Source: CAZBRS01 sp964494475 (GTDB lineage Bacteria > Myxococcota_A > UBA9042 > CAZBRS01). Taken from it: a stretch of DNA of 64,000 nucleotides. Location: positions 86,962 through 150,961 of the forward strand of contig CAZBRS010000002.1 in NCBI GenBank assembly GCA_964494475.1, given 5' to 3'. The position numbers and the translations under genes are program-made. The notes beneath the pieces are model-generated. The model saw only the letters and a list, made by a program, of their open reading frames with translations, searched no databases and was not told where the DNA came from. Within the stretch, counting starts at the first letter, position 1. Each line of letters opens with the position of its first letter. Shown piece by piece: positions 7,400-19,805 of this stretch.

Positions 7400-9249
7400 G
7401 AAGAAACCGGGACCAGTTCGTCGAGGCCGAAGCGCTCCGCGTAGGCCTTCCAGACCCCACCGCACGATGCGTCGAAGCGACACTCCGCGCACGAGGCCGG
7501 CTTCGTCTTCTTGTGGGCGTCCTCCGACACGACCTGGGCCGCGACCCCCGAGAGATCGCTGAAGGCCAGGTGATCGGGAGCCAGGATGCACGGCGGGATG
7601 CCGGGGCGTGCGAGCACTTCGAGCGCCAGGCCCCGCGCCGTGCCTTCGTCGAGGGCGACCTTCAACGGGCCCGCCACGTCGGAGAGGCGCGGCCAGAGGT
7701 CGGGGCGGTCGAGCGCCCGGTACAGGGGGGTCAGCGCCGCGAAGGTCACGGTCGGACGCGAGCCGAAGCGGTCGGAGACGAAGCGCACGAAGTCGGGCAG
7801 GGCAGCGGCGTTCGCGGCGTGGATCACGTGGTTGATGTAGACGCGCAGCCGGTCTGACGCGAGCAGGTGATCGAGCCCGCGCAGGGTCCGGTCGAAGTCG
7901 CCGGCTCGGCCGCACGTGAGCGCATCGGACTCGGCGGCCAGGTGGCTGTGGAGCGACACGGTGGCCTGGGTGAGGCCCGCGTCGACGAGCCGCTTCGCGT
8001 AGTCGGGGTCGGACAGCCGCACGGCGTTGGTCACGACCTCGATGTCGGGGAAGCCCAGGCTCGCTGCCGTCCCGATGAGGCTCGGCAGGCTCGGGTCGAG
8101 GGTGGGCTCCCCGCCGCTGAACGAGAGGCGGCGCACCCCGGCCTGGTGCCAGCGGGCGAGGCGCTTGAGCCGCGACGCGTGGCCGTGGTCGATGTTCTCG
8201 GACGTGTCGTCGGAGGGGCAGAAGATGCACGCCTGATTGCAGCGCATGGTGAGGCGCAGCACCTTGAGGTCGCTCTCGCGGGCGGCCGCGATCTCGGGCT
8301 CGGTCCAGCGTCGGGTCTTCCGGTCGCCCGGCTTGCCGGTCAGCCCGGGCAGTCGCCGCGGCAGCGGGGCGAGGTCGCCCGTGCCGCGGGCTTCGGCCCA
8401 TGCCGTCGGTATACCCTGGCAGGCGCGGCGGTAGGCGCACGCCGCGCAACGGGGACCGTGGGTGCGCCCCTCGCGCGAGGGCGGGGCTCGTCGAACGCGA
8501 AACGAGACCCGGGCTGCCGCGGTCGGCAACGTGGCAAACAGGCAGGGTGGCAGCCCGCCGTATTCCGGCAACCGCACGTCCAGGTGGGTCTCCTGCGCCA
8601 AGCGGCAGGCGACGTCCACGCGGGCCGCGAGGTCGGCCAGCGGCACCGGCCGCAGGCCGTGCTCTCCACGCAGCCCCCAGGTCGTGTCGGAGAGCACGAA
8701 CGCGAGCGTCACCTTCGGCGCTGCGCAGCGTGCGGCCGACCGGACGTGGGCCACCTGCTGGACCGCGAGGCCGGGTTCGAGGACGCGCGGGTCCAGCAGG
8801 ACCGCCGCGACCTCGAGCGAGAGCCCGGCCTCGAGCGCGCGGCGCAGCCCCGACTGCACGGCCTGGAACGCCCCCGCCGCGCCCGTCAGCAGCGCGCAGC
8901 CGACCGGATTCGAGGAAAGCAGTCGGCATCGGAGCTTCGTCACCCCTGCGTCGGCCAGCCGCGAGGCGACTCCCTCGCGGGCCAGCAGCGCGGCGTCGGC
9001 CTGGAGGTCGATGCTCCCGAAGCCGAGGAGGCGCGCGTCGGCCAGCACCGACGGCAGGCGCGGGTCCGTCAACGGTTCGAGGCCGTCGACCCGCAGCGTG
9101 GCGTGGGGGGGATCGCGCGGTGCGGGCACGTGAAGGGAATCGTCGATCGCCGCCATCAACGGGGCGTGGGGCTCGCGGAAGGGGTCGCGGAGCCTGGGCG
9201 TTCCGGCGAGGCGCAGCGAGACGGTTTCGAGGGGTCGCGTCGTTCGCAT
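7396..9249 (-). CDS. Two-unit radical SAM protein: degenerate barrel plus active barrel
   Basis: 617 residues from ATG 9249. The second half is a standard radical SAM domain: the 4Fe-4S motif CxxxCxxC is C337, C341, C344 (TMRCNQACIFCPSD), followed by LSFSGGEPTLDP and later VSLHSH. It ends in a SPASM-like Cys group (CAECRFDASCGG). Residues about 50-260 read like a second, older barrel (repeated LLGFGSIDLQADAALL / DAGVTKLRCRLLSS patterns) that lacks CxxxCxxC but closes with its own Cys group C268, C271, C277. This suggests an internal duplication in which only the C-terminal copy cleaves SAM. The substrate is unknown; such proteins often modify peptides. Confidence 0.85.
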   Translation of the reverse strand: MRTTRPLETVSLRLAGTPRLRDPFREPHAPLMAAIDDSLHVPAPRDPPHATLRVDGLEPLTDPRLPSVLADARLLGFGSIDLQADAALLAREGVASRLADAGVTKLRCRLLSSNPVGCALLTGAAGAFQAVQSGLRRALEAGLSLEVAAVLLDPRVLEPGLAVQQVAHVRSAARCAAPKVTLAFVLSDTTWGLRGEHGLRPVPLADLAARVDVACRLAQETHLDVRLPEYGGLPPCLFATLPTAAARVSFRVRRAPPSREGRTHGPRCAACAYRRACQGIPTAWAEARGTGDLAPLPRRLPGLTGKPGDRKTRRWTEPEIAAARESDLKVLRLTMRCNQACIFCPSDDTSENIDHGHASRLKRLARWHQAGVRRLSFSGGEPTLDPSLPSLIGTAASLGFPDIEVVTNAVRLSDPDYAKRLVDAGLTQATVSLHSHLAAESDALTCGRAGDFDRTLRGLDHLLASDRLRVYINHVIHAANAAALPDFVRFVSDRFGSRPTVTFAALTPLYRALDRPDLWPRLSDVAGPLKVALDEGTARGLALEVLARPGIPPCILAPDHLAFSDLSGVAAQVVSEDAHKKTKPASCAECRFDASCGGVWKAYAERFGLDELVPVSS

Positions 9250-9336
9250 GCCTCGATGATAGGGAGCGCGGTGGAGTGGCGTCAACCCGTCATGGTGCGC
9301 CCCAACCGGCGTTCGTGGCGTGGCAGGGGTTTTCGA

Positions 9337-9365
9337 TTGCAGGCCCGGGGGTGATTCCTTACTAT
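9337..9365 (+). promoter_or_regulatory. Sigma-70-type promoter for the pseudokinase gene
   Basis: TTGCAG (9337-9342), a 17-nt spacer and TACTAT (9360-9365). The ribosome-binding site GGAGTGAG and ATG 9403 follow. The 9250-9402 gap holds nothing else recognisable. Confidence 0.55.
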
Positions 9366-9402
9366 GGGGAGCGCGCCACGCGTCCCCCTGCGGAGTGAGC
9401 TC

Positions 9403-11983
<2,581 letters not shown>

Positions 11984-11992
11984 TCCCCCCCC

Positions 11993-13382
<1,390 letters not shown>

Positions 13383-13390
<8 letters not shown>

Positions 13391-14711
13391 CGCGTGCTGG
13401 CACCGGCGGGTTGAAGTAGCCGTGCCGGAGCGCGGGGAAGCGCTCCTTCAGGCGCGCCAGCTCGTTCACGAGGCCCACGGGCTCGCCGGCGTCGGGGGGC
13501 ATGGTGGTCAGGTACACCTCGGGGTCGATGTTCAGGTTCCGCCACTGGATCATGTCGAGGTGCGTGCGCTCGAGCAGCGCCTCGAGCGCCTCGACCTCCG
13601 CCGGCCGGTCGGTGAAGCCGGGGAAGGTGAAGTAGTTCAGCGACACGAAGCCTCCGGCCGCCTTGGCCACGTCGATCGAGCGGAGCACGTCGTCGAAGGT
13701 GTAGCCCCGGGGGCGGAAGTAGGCGTCGTACGCCGCCGGGCGCACGCTGTTGAGGCTGACGCGCAGGCTCGAGAGGCCCACCTCGAAGAGGCGCTTCACC
13801 GCGTCGGGGCGGCTCGAGTTCGAGTTGAGGTTCACCGTGACCGTACGGTTCGTCTGCCGGACGAGCGCCACGGCGTCCGTGAGCAGCGCGGCGTTCACCA
13901 GCGGTTCGCCCTCGCAGCCCTGGCCGAAGCTCGCGACCGCGTCTTTCACGTGGCTCGCGTGCAGCAGCGTCACCTCGGCGACCTCGTCGGCGGTGGGCAC
14001 GAAGGCGATGCGGTCGTGGCTGGCGGTGACGCCGGCGTCGTCCTGCTCGGAGATGCAGCCCAGGCACCGCGAGTTGCACGCCCGCGCGGTGGGCAGCGGG
14101 GCCTCCCAGCGCCCCAGGAAGAAATTCTGCGCGGCCCGGCACGAGTAGGTGAGGGCGCAGTGCGACAGGTGGCGGATCAGGCGGTTCTTCGGGCGCTCGG
14201 CCAAGAGGACCGTGACGCGGTGCTGGATGGTCTGGGGGTCGAAGCGCCAGGGGTCTTGCCGCCCCTCGGGATCGATGCGCACGCCGCACGTGACGTACTC
14301 GCCGTCGGCGAAGCCCAGCGGGGCGTAGGCGAACAGGGGCAGTTTGGGCGCGCCCTCGAGCGTGGAATAGGCCGGGTGGACCAGGCGGACCCAGGCCGGG
14401 GCCAGGAAGGCGGCGGCGGCCAGGCGCGCGCCCTGCGGCTTCGTGCGGGGCGGGCGGCCCCGCGCGGAGTGGATGACCGAGGGGTGTCCGTTGTCGTCGA
14501 GGCCCACGGCGGCGCGACCCGGCAGGAAGAACAGGTCGCTGCCCCGCGGCAGGCGACAGAGCTCGTCGGGCCTGGGCGCCCGGTGGGTCACGCCGTCGAA
14601 GACGGCCAGCCGGTAGCGCTCGTCGACGTGCAGGTTGCCCTGCTCGTCGGCCACCACCGCAGCGGCCGCGGACGGGGCCGGGCGACGTTGCGGCCGAGCC
14701 TGTCGGCTCAT
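13383..14711 (-). CDS. Radical SAM protein
   Basis: 442 residues. The 4Fe-4S motif is C212, C216, C219 (ACNSRCLGCIS), unusually far from the N terminus. The first 200 residues form an extra domain with short beta stretches (GNLHVDERYRLAVFDG) and a Cys pair at 185/191 (HCALTYSC). Downstream motifs fit the barrel: GQGCEGEPL in place of the usual GGEP, then LNSNSS and LRVSLNSVRPAAYDAY. Its ATG overlaps the stop of purD (ATGA), so it is the last gene of a purine-containing transcription unit. It resembles the elongator/arylsulfatase-activator-like radical SAM families only in the core. Substrate unknown. Confidence 0.86.
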
Positions 14712-15985
14712 GGCGTGCTCAGGCGCCGGAGCGCCCGGTGGCCGATGTCGGTGCGGCAGAATCCGCCCAGGAAGCCGAGGCCCCCGATGCGTGCGTAGAC
14801 CCGAGCGATGGCCTGGGGCAGGTCGGCGCCCAGCGCCGTGACGCCCAGCACCCGCCCGCCCGAATTGACCACGCGATCTCCCTCGCGGCGCGTGCCGGCG
14901 TGGAAGACCAGCCCGTCGGGGAAGGGTTCGTCGAGCCCATGGATTTCGTGGCCCGTGGACAGCGCCTCGGGATAGCCCGCCGAGGCGAGCACGACGCAGA
15001 CGGAGGGGCGGGGGTCCCACTCGGGCTGGCCCTCGGGCAACGCCCCGTCGGCGCACGCCACCAGCCAGGGCAACAGGTCGGAGCGCAGGCGCGCCAGCAA
15101 CGGCTGGGTCTCGGGGTCGCCCAGGCGCACGTTGTACTCGAGCACGTAGGGGGCGCCGTCGACGATCATGAGGCCCGCGTAAAGGAAGCCGCGGAAGTCG
15201 ATGCCGTCGGCGGCCAGTCCGGCCAGGGATCGATCGAGCACCTCGCGCTGGATGCGCTCCCAGAGCTCGGGGGTGACGACCGGGGCGGGTGAGTAGGCCC
15301 CCATTCCCCCGGTGTTGGGGCCACGGTCGCCGTTGTCGCGCGCCTTGTGATCCTGCGCCGTGGGCAGGGCGATCACGCGCCGTCCGTCGGTGAGCACGAT
15401 CACGCTCACCTCCTCGCCGGCCAGGAACTGCTCGACCACGACGCGTCCGCCCGCCTCGCCGAAGCGCCCGGATTGCATCACGGACTTCACCCAGGCCTCG
15501 GCGGCGCCCGCGTTGGGGCAGATTTCGACGCCCTTGCCGGCGGCCAGCCCGTCGGCCTTCAGGACCAGCGGGTAGGTGGCGTCCACCAGGTACTCGAGCG
15601 CGACGGTCGGGTCGTCGAAGGTGCGGGACTCGGCCGTGGGGATGCCGTGGCGCAGCATGAAGTCCTTCGAGTACGCCTTGCTGGACTCGAGGCGCGCGCC
15701 GGCGCGCCCCGGACCGACCACCCGCCGACCTTCGGCGCGCAGGGCATCGGCCAGCCCCGCCGCCAGGGGTGCTTCGGGGCCGACGACCGTGAGGTCGATG
15801 GCGGCGGACTTCACGAACGCCACCAGCCCCGCGACGTCGGTGGGCGACAGGTCGACCGCCTCGCACAGCGTGGCCTGGCCGGCGTTCGGCCTGGTGGCCC
15901 AGAGTCGCCGGAGGGCCGGGCTCGCGCGCAACTTCCAGCAGAGCGCGTGCTCGCGCCCGCCGTTGCCGACGACCAGGACGTTCAT
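14708..15985 (-). CDS. purD: Phosphoribosylamine--glycine ligase
   Basis: 425 residues, the normal length for PurD, which joins glycine to phosphoribosylamine with ATP in step two of de novo purine synthesis (cytoplasm). The N terminus MNVLVVGNGGREHALCWKL is diagnostic. The ATP-grasp core follows: VVGPEAPLAAGL, a biotin-carboxylase-like PLVLKADGLAAGKGV, GPNTGGMGAYSPAP and the metal-binding VLEYNVRLGDPETQ. A C-terminal GARS domain is present. It lies 15 nt downstream of purH and overlaps the radical SAM gene by 4 nt, so all three are probably co-transcribed. Confidence 0.97.
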   Translation of the reverse strand: MNVLVVGNGGREHALCWKLRASPALRRLWATRPNAGQATLCEAVDLSPTDVAGLVAFVKSAAIDLTVVGPEAPLAAGLADALRAEGRRVVGPGRAGARLESSKAYSKDFMLRHGIPTAESRTFDDPTVALEYLVDATYPLVLKADGLAAGKGVEICPNAGAAEAWVKSVMQSGRFGEAGGRVVVEQFLAGEEVSVIVLTDGRRVIALPTAQDHKARDNGDRGPNTGGMGAYSPAPVVTPELWERIQREVLDRSLAGLAADGIDFRGFLYAGLMIVDGAPYVLEYNVRLGDPETQPLLARLRSDLLPWLVACADGALPEGQPEWDPRPSVCVVLASAGYPEALSTGHEIHGLDEPFPDGLVFHAGTRREGDRVVNSGGRVLGVTALGADLPQAIARVYARIGGLGFLGGFCRTDIGHRALRRLSTP

Positions 15986-16000
15986 GGTGGCCTCCGAGGG

Positions 16001-17560
16001 TCAGAGATGGCGGAAGTGCCGCACGTCGGTGAAGACCATGGTCAGGCCGCGCAGGTTGGCGGCGGCGATGGACTCCTCGTCGCGGATGGAGCCGCCGGGT
16101 TGGACCAGGGCGGTGATGCCCGCCTCGGCAGCGCGCTCGACGCTGTCCTTGAACGGGAAGAAGGCGTCGGAGGCCAGCACCGAGCCGGTCGTGGGGCGAC
16201 TCGCCTTCCGGAGCGCGAGCTCGACCGAGTCGACCCGGCTCATCTGGCCGGCTCCCACGCCGAGCAGCCCGCGGCCGTCGGCCAGGACGATCGCGTTCGA
16301 CTTCACGTGCTTGCAGACCGTCCACGCGAAGGTCAGGCGGCGCCACTCCTCGTCGCTCGGCGCGCGCGCGGTCACCACGCGGGCGCTCCGCACCTGCTCG
16401 CCGGAGGCATCGGGGGTCTGGACGAGCAACCCCCCGCCCACCTGCCGGAACACGAAGGGCGGCAGCCGGCCCCAATCGCGCCACGTGACCACGCGCAGGT
16501 TCTTCTTCTTCGCCAGGGCGGCCAGGGCGTCGGCCGTGAAGGATCGGGCCACCACGACCTCAAGAAAGATCTCGCCGAGCCGAGCCGCCAGGGGGCCGTC
16601 GACCTCGCCGTTCAGCGCCACGATGCCCCCGAACGCGCTCTGGGGGTCGGTCTCCAGCGCCATCTCCCAGGCCTCGGCCAGGCTGGTCGCTGCCGACGCG
16701 GCGCCGCACGGGTTCGTGTGCTTCACGATCACGCAGGCGGGCGCCTCGAGTTCGGCCGAGAGGGCCACGGCGGCCTCGAGATCGACGAGGTTGTTGTACG
16801 AGACCGTCTTGCCCTGGTGGACCGTGGCCTTGAACCAGCCCGCAGGCTCGGGGCCCACCCGACGGTAGAGCGCGGCCTTCTGGTGGGGGTTCTCACCGTA
16901 CCGCATGGTCTCGGAGCGCTCGTAGGCAAGGGTGAGCGCGGCGGGCAGGTCGGCGTCGTCGCCGTCGAGCCGCGCGCACAGGAACGAGGCGATGGCGCGG
17001 TCGTAGTCGGCCGTGCGCTGGAAGGCCTTCACGGCCAGGCGAAGCCGGGTGGCCTCGGAGAGCACCCCGCCGTTGCCCTCGAGCTCGTCGGCCAGCGCGG
17101 GGTAGTCGACCGGATCGGTGACCACGGCCACGCAGCCGTGGTTCTTCGCCGCGGCGCGGATCATGGTGGGGCCGCCCACGTCGATGTTCTCGATGGCCTC
17201 GTCGAGGGTGACGCCAGGACGGGCCGTCACGGCCTCGAAGCGGTAGAGGTTGACGACCACGAGCTCGATACCCGTGATTCCGTTGGCCTGCATGGCCGCG
17301 ACGTGGCCCGCGTTCGAGCGGTCGGCCAGGATGCCCCCATGGATGTGCGGGTGGAGCGTCTTCACGCGTCCGTCCATCATCTCGGGGGCGCCCGTCACGT
17401 CGGCGACGTCGAGCACGGTGAGCCCCCCCTCGCGCAAGGCGCGTGCGGTGCCCCCCGTGGAGACGAGCTCGACGCCGAGGCGGGCCAGGCGCGTGGCGAA
17501 GTCGACCAGTCCGGTCTTGTCCGTGACGCTGAGCAGGGCACGGCGAATGGGAAGGTTCAT
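16001..17560 (-). CDS. purH: Bifunctional AICAR formyltransferase / IMP cyclohydrolase
   Basis: 519 residues, as expected for PurH, which carries out the last two steps of IMP synthesis. The N-terminal IMP cyclohydrolase (MGS-like) domain has ALLSVTDKTGLVDFA, STGGTARAL and MDGRVKTLHPHIHGG. The C-terminal AICAR transformylase has RYGENPHQKAALYR, KHTNPCGAA, AFGGIVALN and a final SDAFFPFKDSVE...GGSIRDEE. The ATG at 17560 fits the family start; the open frame continues upstream into the cyclase gene but with unrelated sequence. It lies 22 nt downstream of the diguanylate cyclase gene on the same strand. Confidence 0.97.
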   Translation of the reverse strand: MNLPIRRALLSVTDKTGLVDFATRLARLGVELVSTGGTARALREGGLTVLDVADVTGAPEMMDGRVKTLHPHIHGGILADRSNAGHVAAMQANGITGIELVVVNLYRFEAVTARPGVTLDEAIENIDVGGPTMIRAAAKNHGCVAVVTDPVDYPALADELEGNGGVLSEATRLRLAVKAFQRTADYDRAIASFLCARLDGDDADLPAALTLAYERSETMRYGENPHQKAALYRRVGPEPAGWFKATVHQGKTVSYNNLVDLEAAVALSAELEAPACVIVKHTNPCGAASAATSLAEAWEMALETDPQSAFGGIVALNGEVDGPLAARLGEIFLEVVVARSFTADALAALAKKKNLRVVTWRDWGRLPPFVFRQVGGGLLVQTPDASGEQVRSARVVTARAPSDEEWRRLTFAWTVCKHVKSNAIVLADGRGLLGVGAGQMSRVDSVELALRKASRPTTGSVLASDAFFPFKDSVERAAEAGITALVQPGGSIRDEESIAAANLRGLTMVFTDVRHFRHL

Positions 17561-17582
17561 GGGATTCCTCTCGATCCGTGGG

Positions 17583-18899
17583 TCAACTGGTGCCGAGGCG
17601 CTCGGCCCGCTGGGCCGTGTTGCGCCCCGCCTCCTTGGCACGATACAGGGCCTTGTCGGCGGCGTCGACCAATTCGGAGAAGGACGAGGCCGTGAGCGGA
17701 TAGGCGGCCACCCCGAGGCTCACGGTGATGCGCCCGTTCGGCTGGTGGGCGCCGAATTCGAACGGCCAGTTTTCGATCCGCCGGCGCACCTTGGTCGCGA
17801 CGGTCATGGCCTGCTCCAGGTCGCAGTGCACGAGCAGGATCGCGAACTCCTCGCCGCCGTACCGTGACACGACGTCGGTGCCGCGCACGCAGGTGGTCAG
17901 CACGTGGGCCACGTTACGGAGCACCTGGTCGCCCGCCGCGTGACCGTTGCGCTCGTTGTACAGCTTGAAGTGATCGAGATCGATCTTCAGGAGGCCCAGT
18001 GACGTGCCGGAGCGCTGGGCCAGGCGCAGTTCGCGCTCCACGGCCTCCTTGAAGAAGCGGTAGTTCGCGAGCCCCGTGAGGCCGTCGGAGCGCGATAGCG
18101 CCTCGATTCGCTCGAGAGATTGCTCGAGCTCGCGCGTTCGATCGGCCACCAGCTGATTCAGGTGCTCGGTGTGGCGGGTGAGCTCGGTGCCCATCCACGA
18201 GAAGGAGGCCACCAGTTGCTGGAACTCGGCCGGGAAGCGCTCCTCGGGCAGGTACTGGAAGCGCAGCTTGCCGGCCTCCTCGGAGGCCTCGGTGAGCACG
18301 CGGATGGGCTCGACCACGTTCCGGGACAGGGCCAGGTACACGACGCCGCTGGTCACGAACAGCGTGACCAGCAGCATGACGATCAGGCGTACGTTCAGGT
18401 TGCGCATGGCCTGGCGGAGCGGCGCCGCCGAGAACGCCGAGATCAGCGTGCCCCAACGAAGACCGGAGAGGATGGGCAGCGCGACCTCGACGCGCTCGTG
18501 ACCGTGCTGGCGCGTCGCGAAGAAGATGCGGTGCATGGGCTCGGTCGATTGCACGGCCTCGCGGTAGAACTGGCCCTCGAGCGCCTGCAGATAGCGACGG
18601 TTGTCGCTGTGCGAGAGCACGTGACCCGTGTGGTCGAGGACGGCCACGTACTCGAGGTCGAGCACGCGGTCGCCGGCGCGCATGAGCGCTCCCACGTAGT
18701 TGTCGAGCTGCTCGTATTCGGCGTTGGCGATGGCGATGGCGCAGGGGGCGGAGAGGGCCTGCTGAAGGGCCAGTCCGCGCGCGATGGTCTCCTCGAACAG
18801 GTGGCGCTCGATGAGGCTGTGCAGCAGGACCCAGAGCACCGCGAACACGGCCACGTTGGTGACGAGCAGGCTCAACAGGATGCGCGTCTTGATCCTCAC
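17583..18899 (-). CDS. Membrane diguanylate cyclase with periplasmic sensor and HAMP-like linker
   Basis: 438 residues that make c-di-GMP from two GTP. A membrane helix at 7-29 is followed by a periplasmic sensor (30-165), a second helix at about 170-191, a HAMP-like and coiled-coil stretch (192-268), then a GGDEF domain with SRSDGLTGLANYRFF, DLDHFK and the active site GGEEF at 348-352. An RxxD inhibitory site (R339-D342) sits five residues before it, so product inhibition is likely. The ATG overlaps the stop of the upstream PhnD-like gene (ATGA). That periplasmic binding protein may present a ligand to this sensor, as in known binding-protein/receptor pairs. Confidence 0.92.
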   Translation of the reverse strand: MRIKTRILLSLLVTNVAVFAVLWVLLHSLIERHLFEETIARGLALQQALSAPCAIAIANAEYEQLDNYVGALMRAGDRVLDLEYVAVLDHTGHVLSHSDNRRYLQALEGQFYREAVQSTEPMHRIFFATRQHGHERVEVALPILSGLRWGTLISAFSAAPLRQAMRNLNVRLIVMLLVTLFVTSGVVYLALSRNVVEPIRVLTEASEEAGKLRFQYLPEERFPAEFQQLVASFSWMGTELTRHTEHLNQLVADRTRELEQSLERIEALSRSDGLTGLANYRFFKEAVERELRLAQRSGTSLGLLKIDLDHFKLYNERNGHAAGDQVLRNVAHVLTTCVRGTDVVSRYGGEEFAILLVHCDLEQAMTVATKVRRRIENWPFEFGAHQPNGRITVSLGVAAYPLTASSFSELVDAADKALYRAKEAGRNTAQRAERLGTS

Positions 18900-19798
18900 G
18901 GCAGCGCCTCCTCCTCGGCCAGGAGCCCCTCGATCTCGTCGTAGTCTCGAGGGTTTCCGGGGCGCCAGCCGTTCGCCCGGGGGATCTTGGGGAGCACGGC
19001 GCGTCCCTCGCGCGTGCGGCTGCTCAAGGACAGGAGGATCTCGGTGACGCGCGCGGCCACGTCGTCGGGCAGCGACGGGGTCGCGCAGATGGCGTCGGTG
19101 GGGATGGCGCCCGTCTTCAAGAGGATACGAGCGCCCCGCAGATCGACCTTCTGCCGGCGCAGCGCGGCCAGGGTGCTGGAGGACACCGCCGCCACGTCGA
19201 CCTCGCGGGCCAGCAGGAGCTCGAGGGCGCGGATGTGGTCACCGCTGAAGACGATCTCGGAGAAGGTCTGCTCGGGTGGGAAGCCGTGGCGGCGCAGCTC
19301 GCGGCGCGGGAGCAGGTACCCGGAGGCCGACTCGCGATCGACGTAGGCCAATCGCCGGCCACGCAGTTGCTCGAGGGTCGTGATGCCGGAGTCGCTGAGC
19401 ACCACCAGGTACCCGGTATAGAAGTCGACGCCCTGCCACACGTCCGTGACGAGCAGGCGCAGGCGCGGATCGCTCTTGCGGGCCTTCACGTACAGCAACG
19501 AGGTCAGGTAGGCGAGATCGAGCGCGCCTTGCTGGAGCAACGAGAGCATGTCGGCGTAGGTTTCGGGGATCACGATCTCGATGGGCACGCCGAGGCGAAG
19601 GCTCACGTGGGCGACGACGGGCTCGAAGGCGCTCCGCAACACGCCGGCCGTCAGGTACGGGCTGAAGCCGAAGCGCAGGGGTCTCTCGCACGTGGTCGCG
19701 AAGGGCTCGTCCGGACTCCCCGGGGCCTCCGAGGGCGCCTCGGCGGCTGCAGGAGCCGCGACCAGGAGCCAGACCAGGACGAACAGCGCGCTTCGCAT
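18896..19798 (-). CDS. PhnD-like periplasmic substrate-binding protein
   Basis: 300 residues with a signal peptide (MRSALFVLVWLLVAAPAAAEA). The mature protein looks like the phosphate/phosphite/phosphonate-binding PhnD family: LRFGFSPYLTAGVLRSAFEPV, a YADMLSLLQQGALDLAYLTS segment, TGYLVVLSDSGITTLEQLRGRRLAYVD and VFSGDHIRALELLLAREVDVAAVSS. No ABC permease or ATPase is adjacent; the next gene is a membrane diguanylate cyclase overlapping by 4 nt. This suggests a sensing rather than a transport role, which is inference from context. An upstream in-frame Met at 20017 would destroy the signal peptide. Confidence 0.87.
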   Translation of the reverse strand: MRSALFVLVWLLVAAPAAAEAPSEAPGSPDEPFATTCERPLRFGFSPYLTAGVLRSAFEPVVAHVSLRLGVPIEIVIPETYADMLSLLQQGALDLAYLTSLLYVKARKSDPRLRLLVTDVWQGVDFYTGYLVVLSDSGITTLEQLRGRRLAYVDRESASGYLLPRRELRRHGFPPEQTFSEIVFSGDHIRALELLLAREVDVAAVSSSTLAALRRQKVDLRGARILLKTGAIPTDAICATPSLPDDVAARVTEILLSLSSRTREGRAVLPKIPRANGWRPGNPRDYDEIEGLLAEEEALP

Positions 19799-19805
19799 GC
19801 CACCC

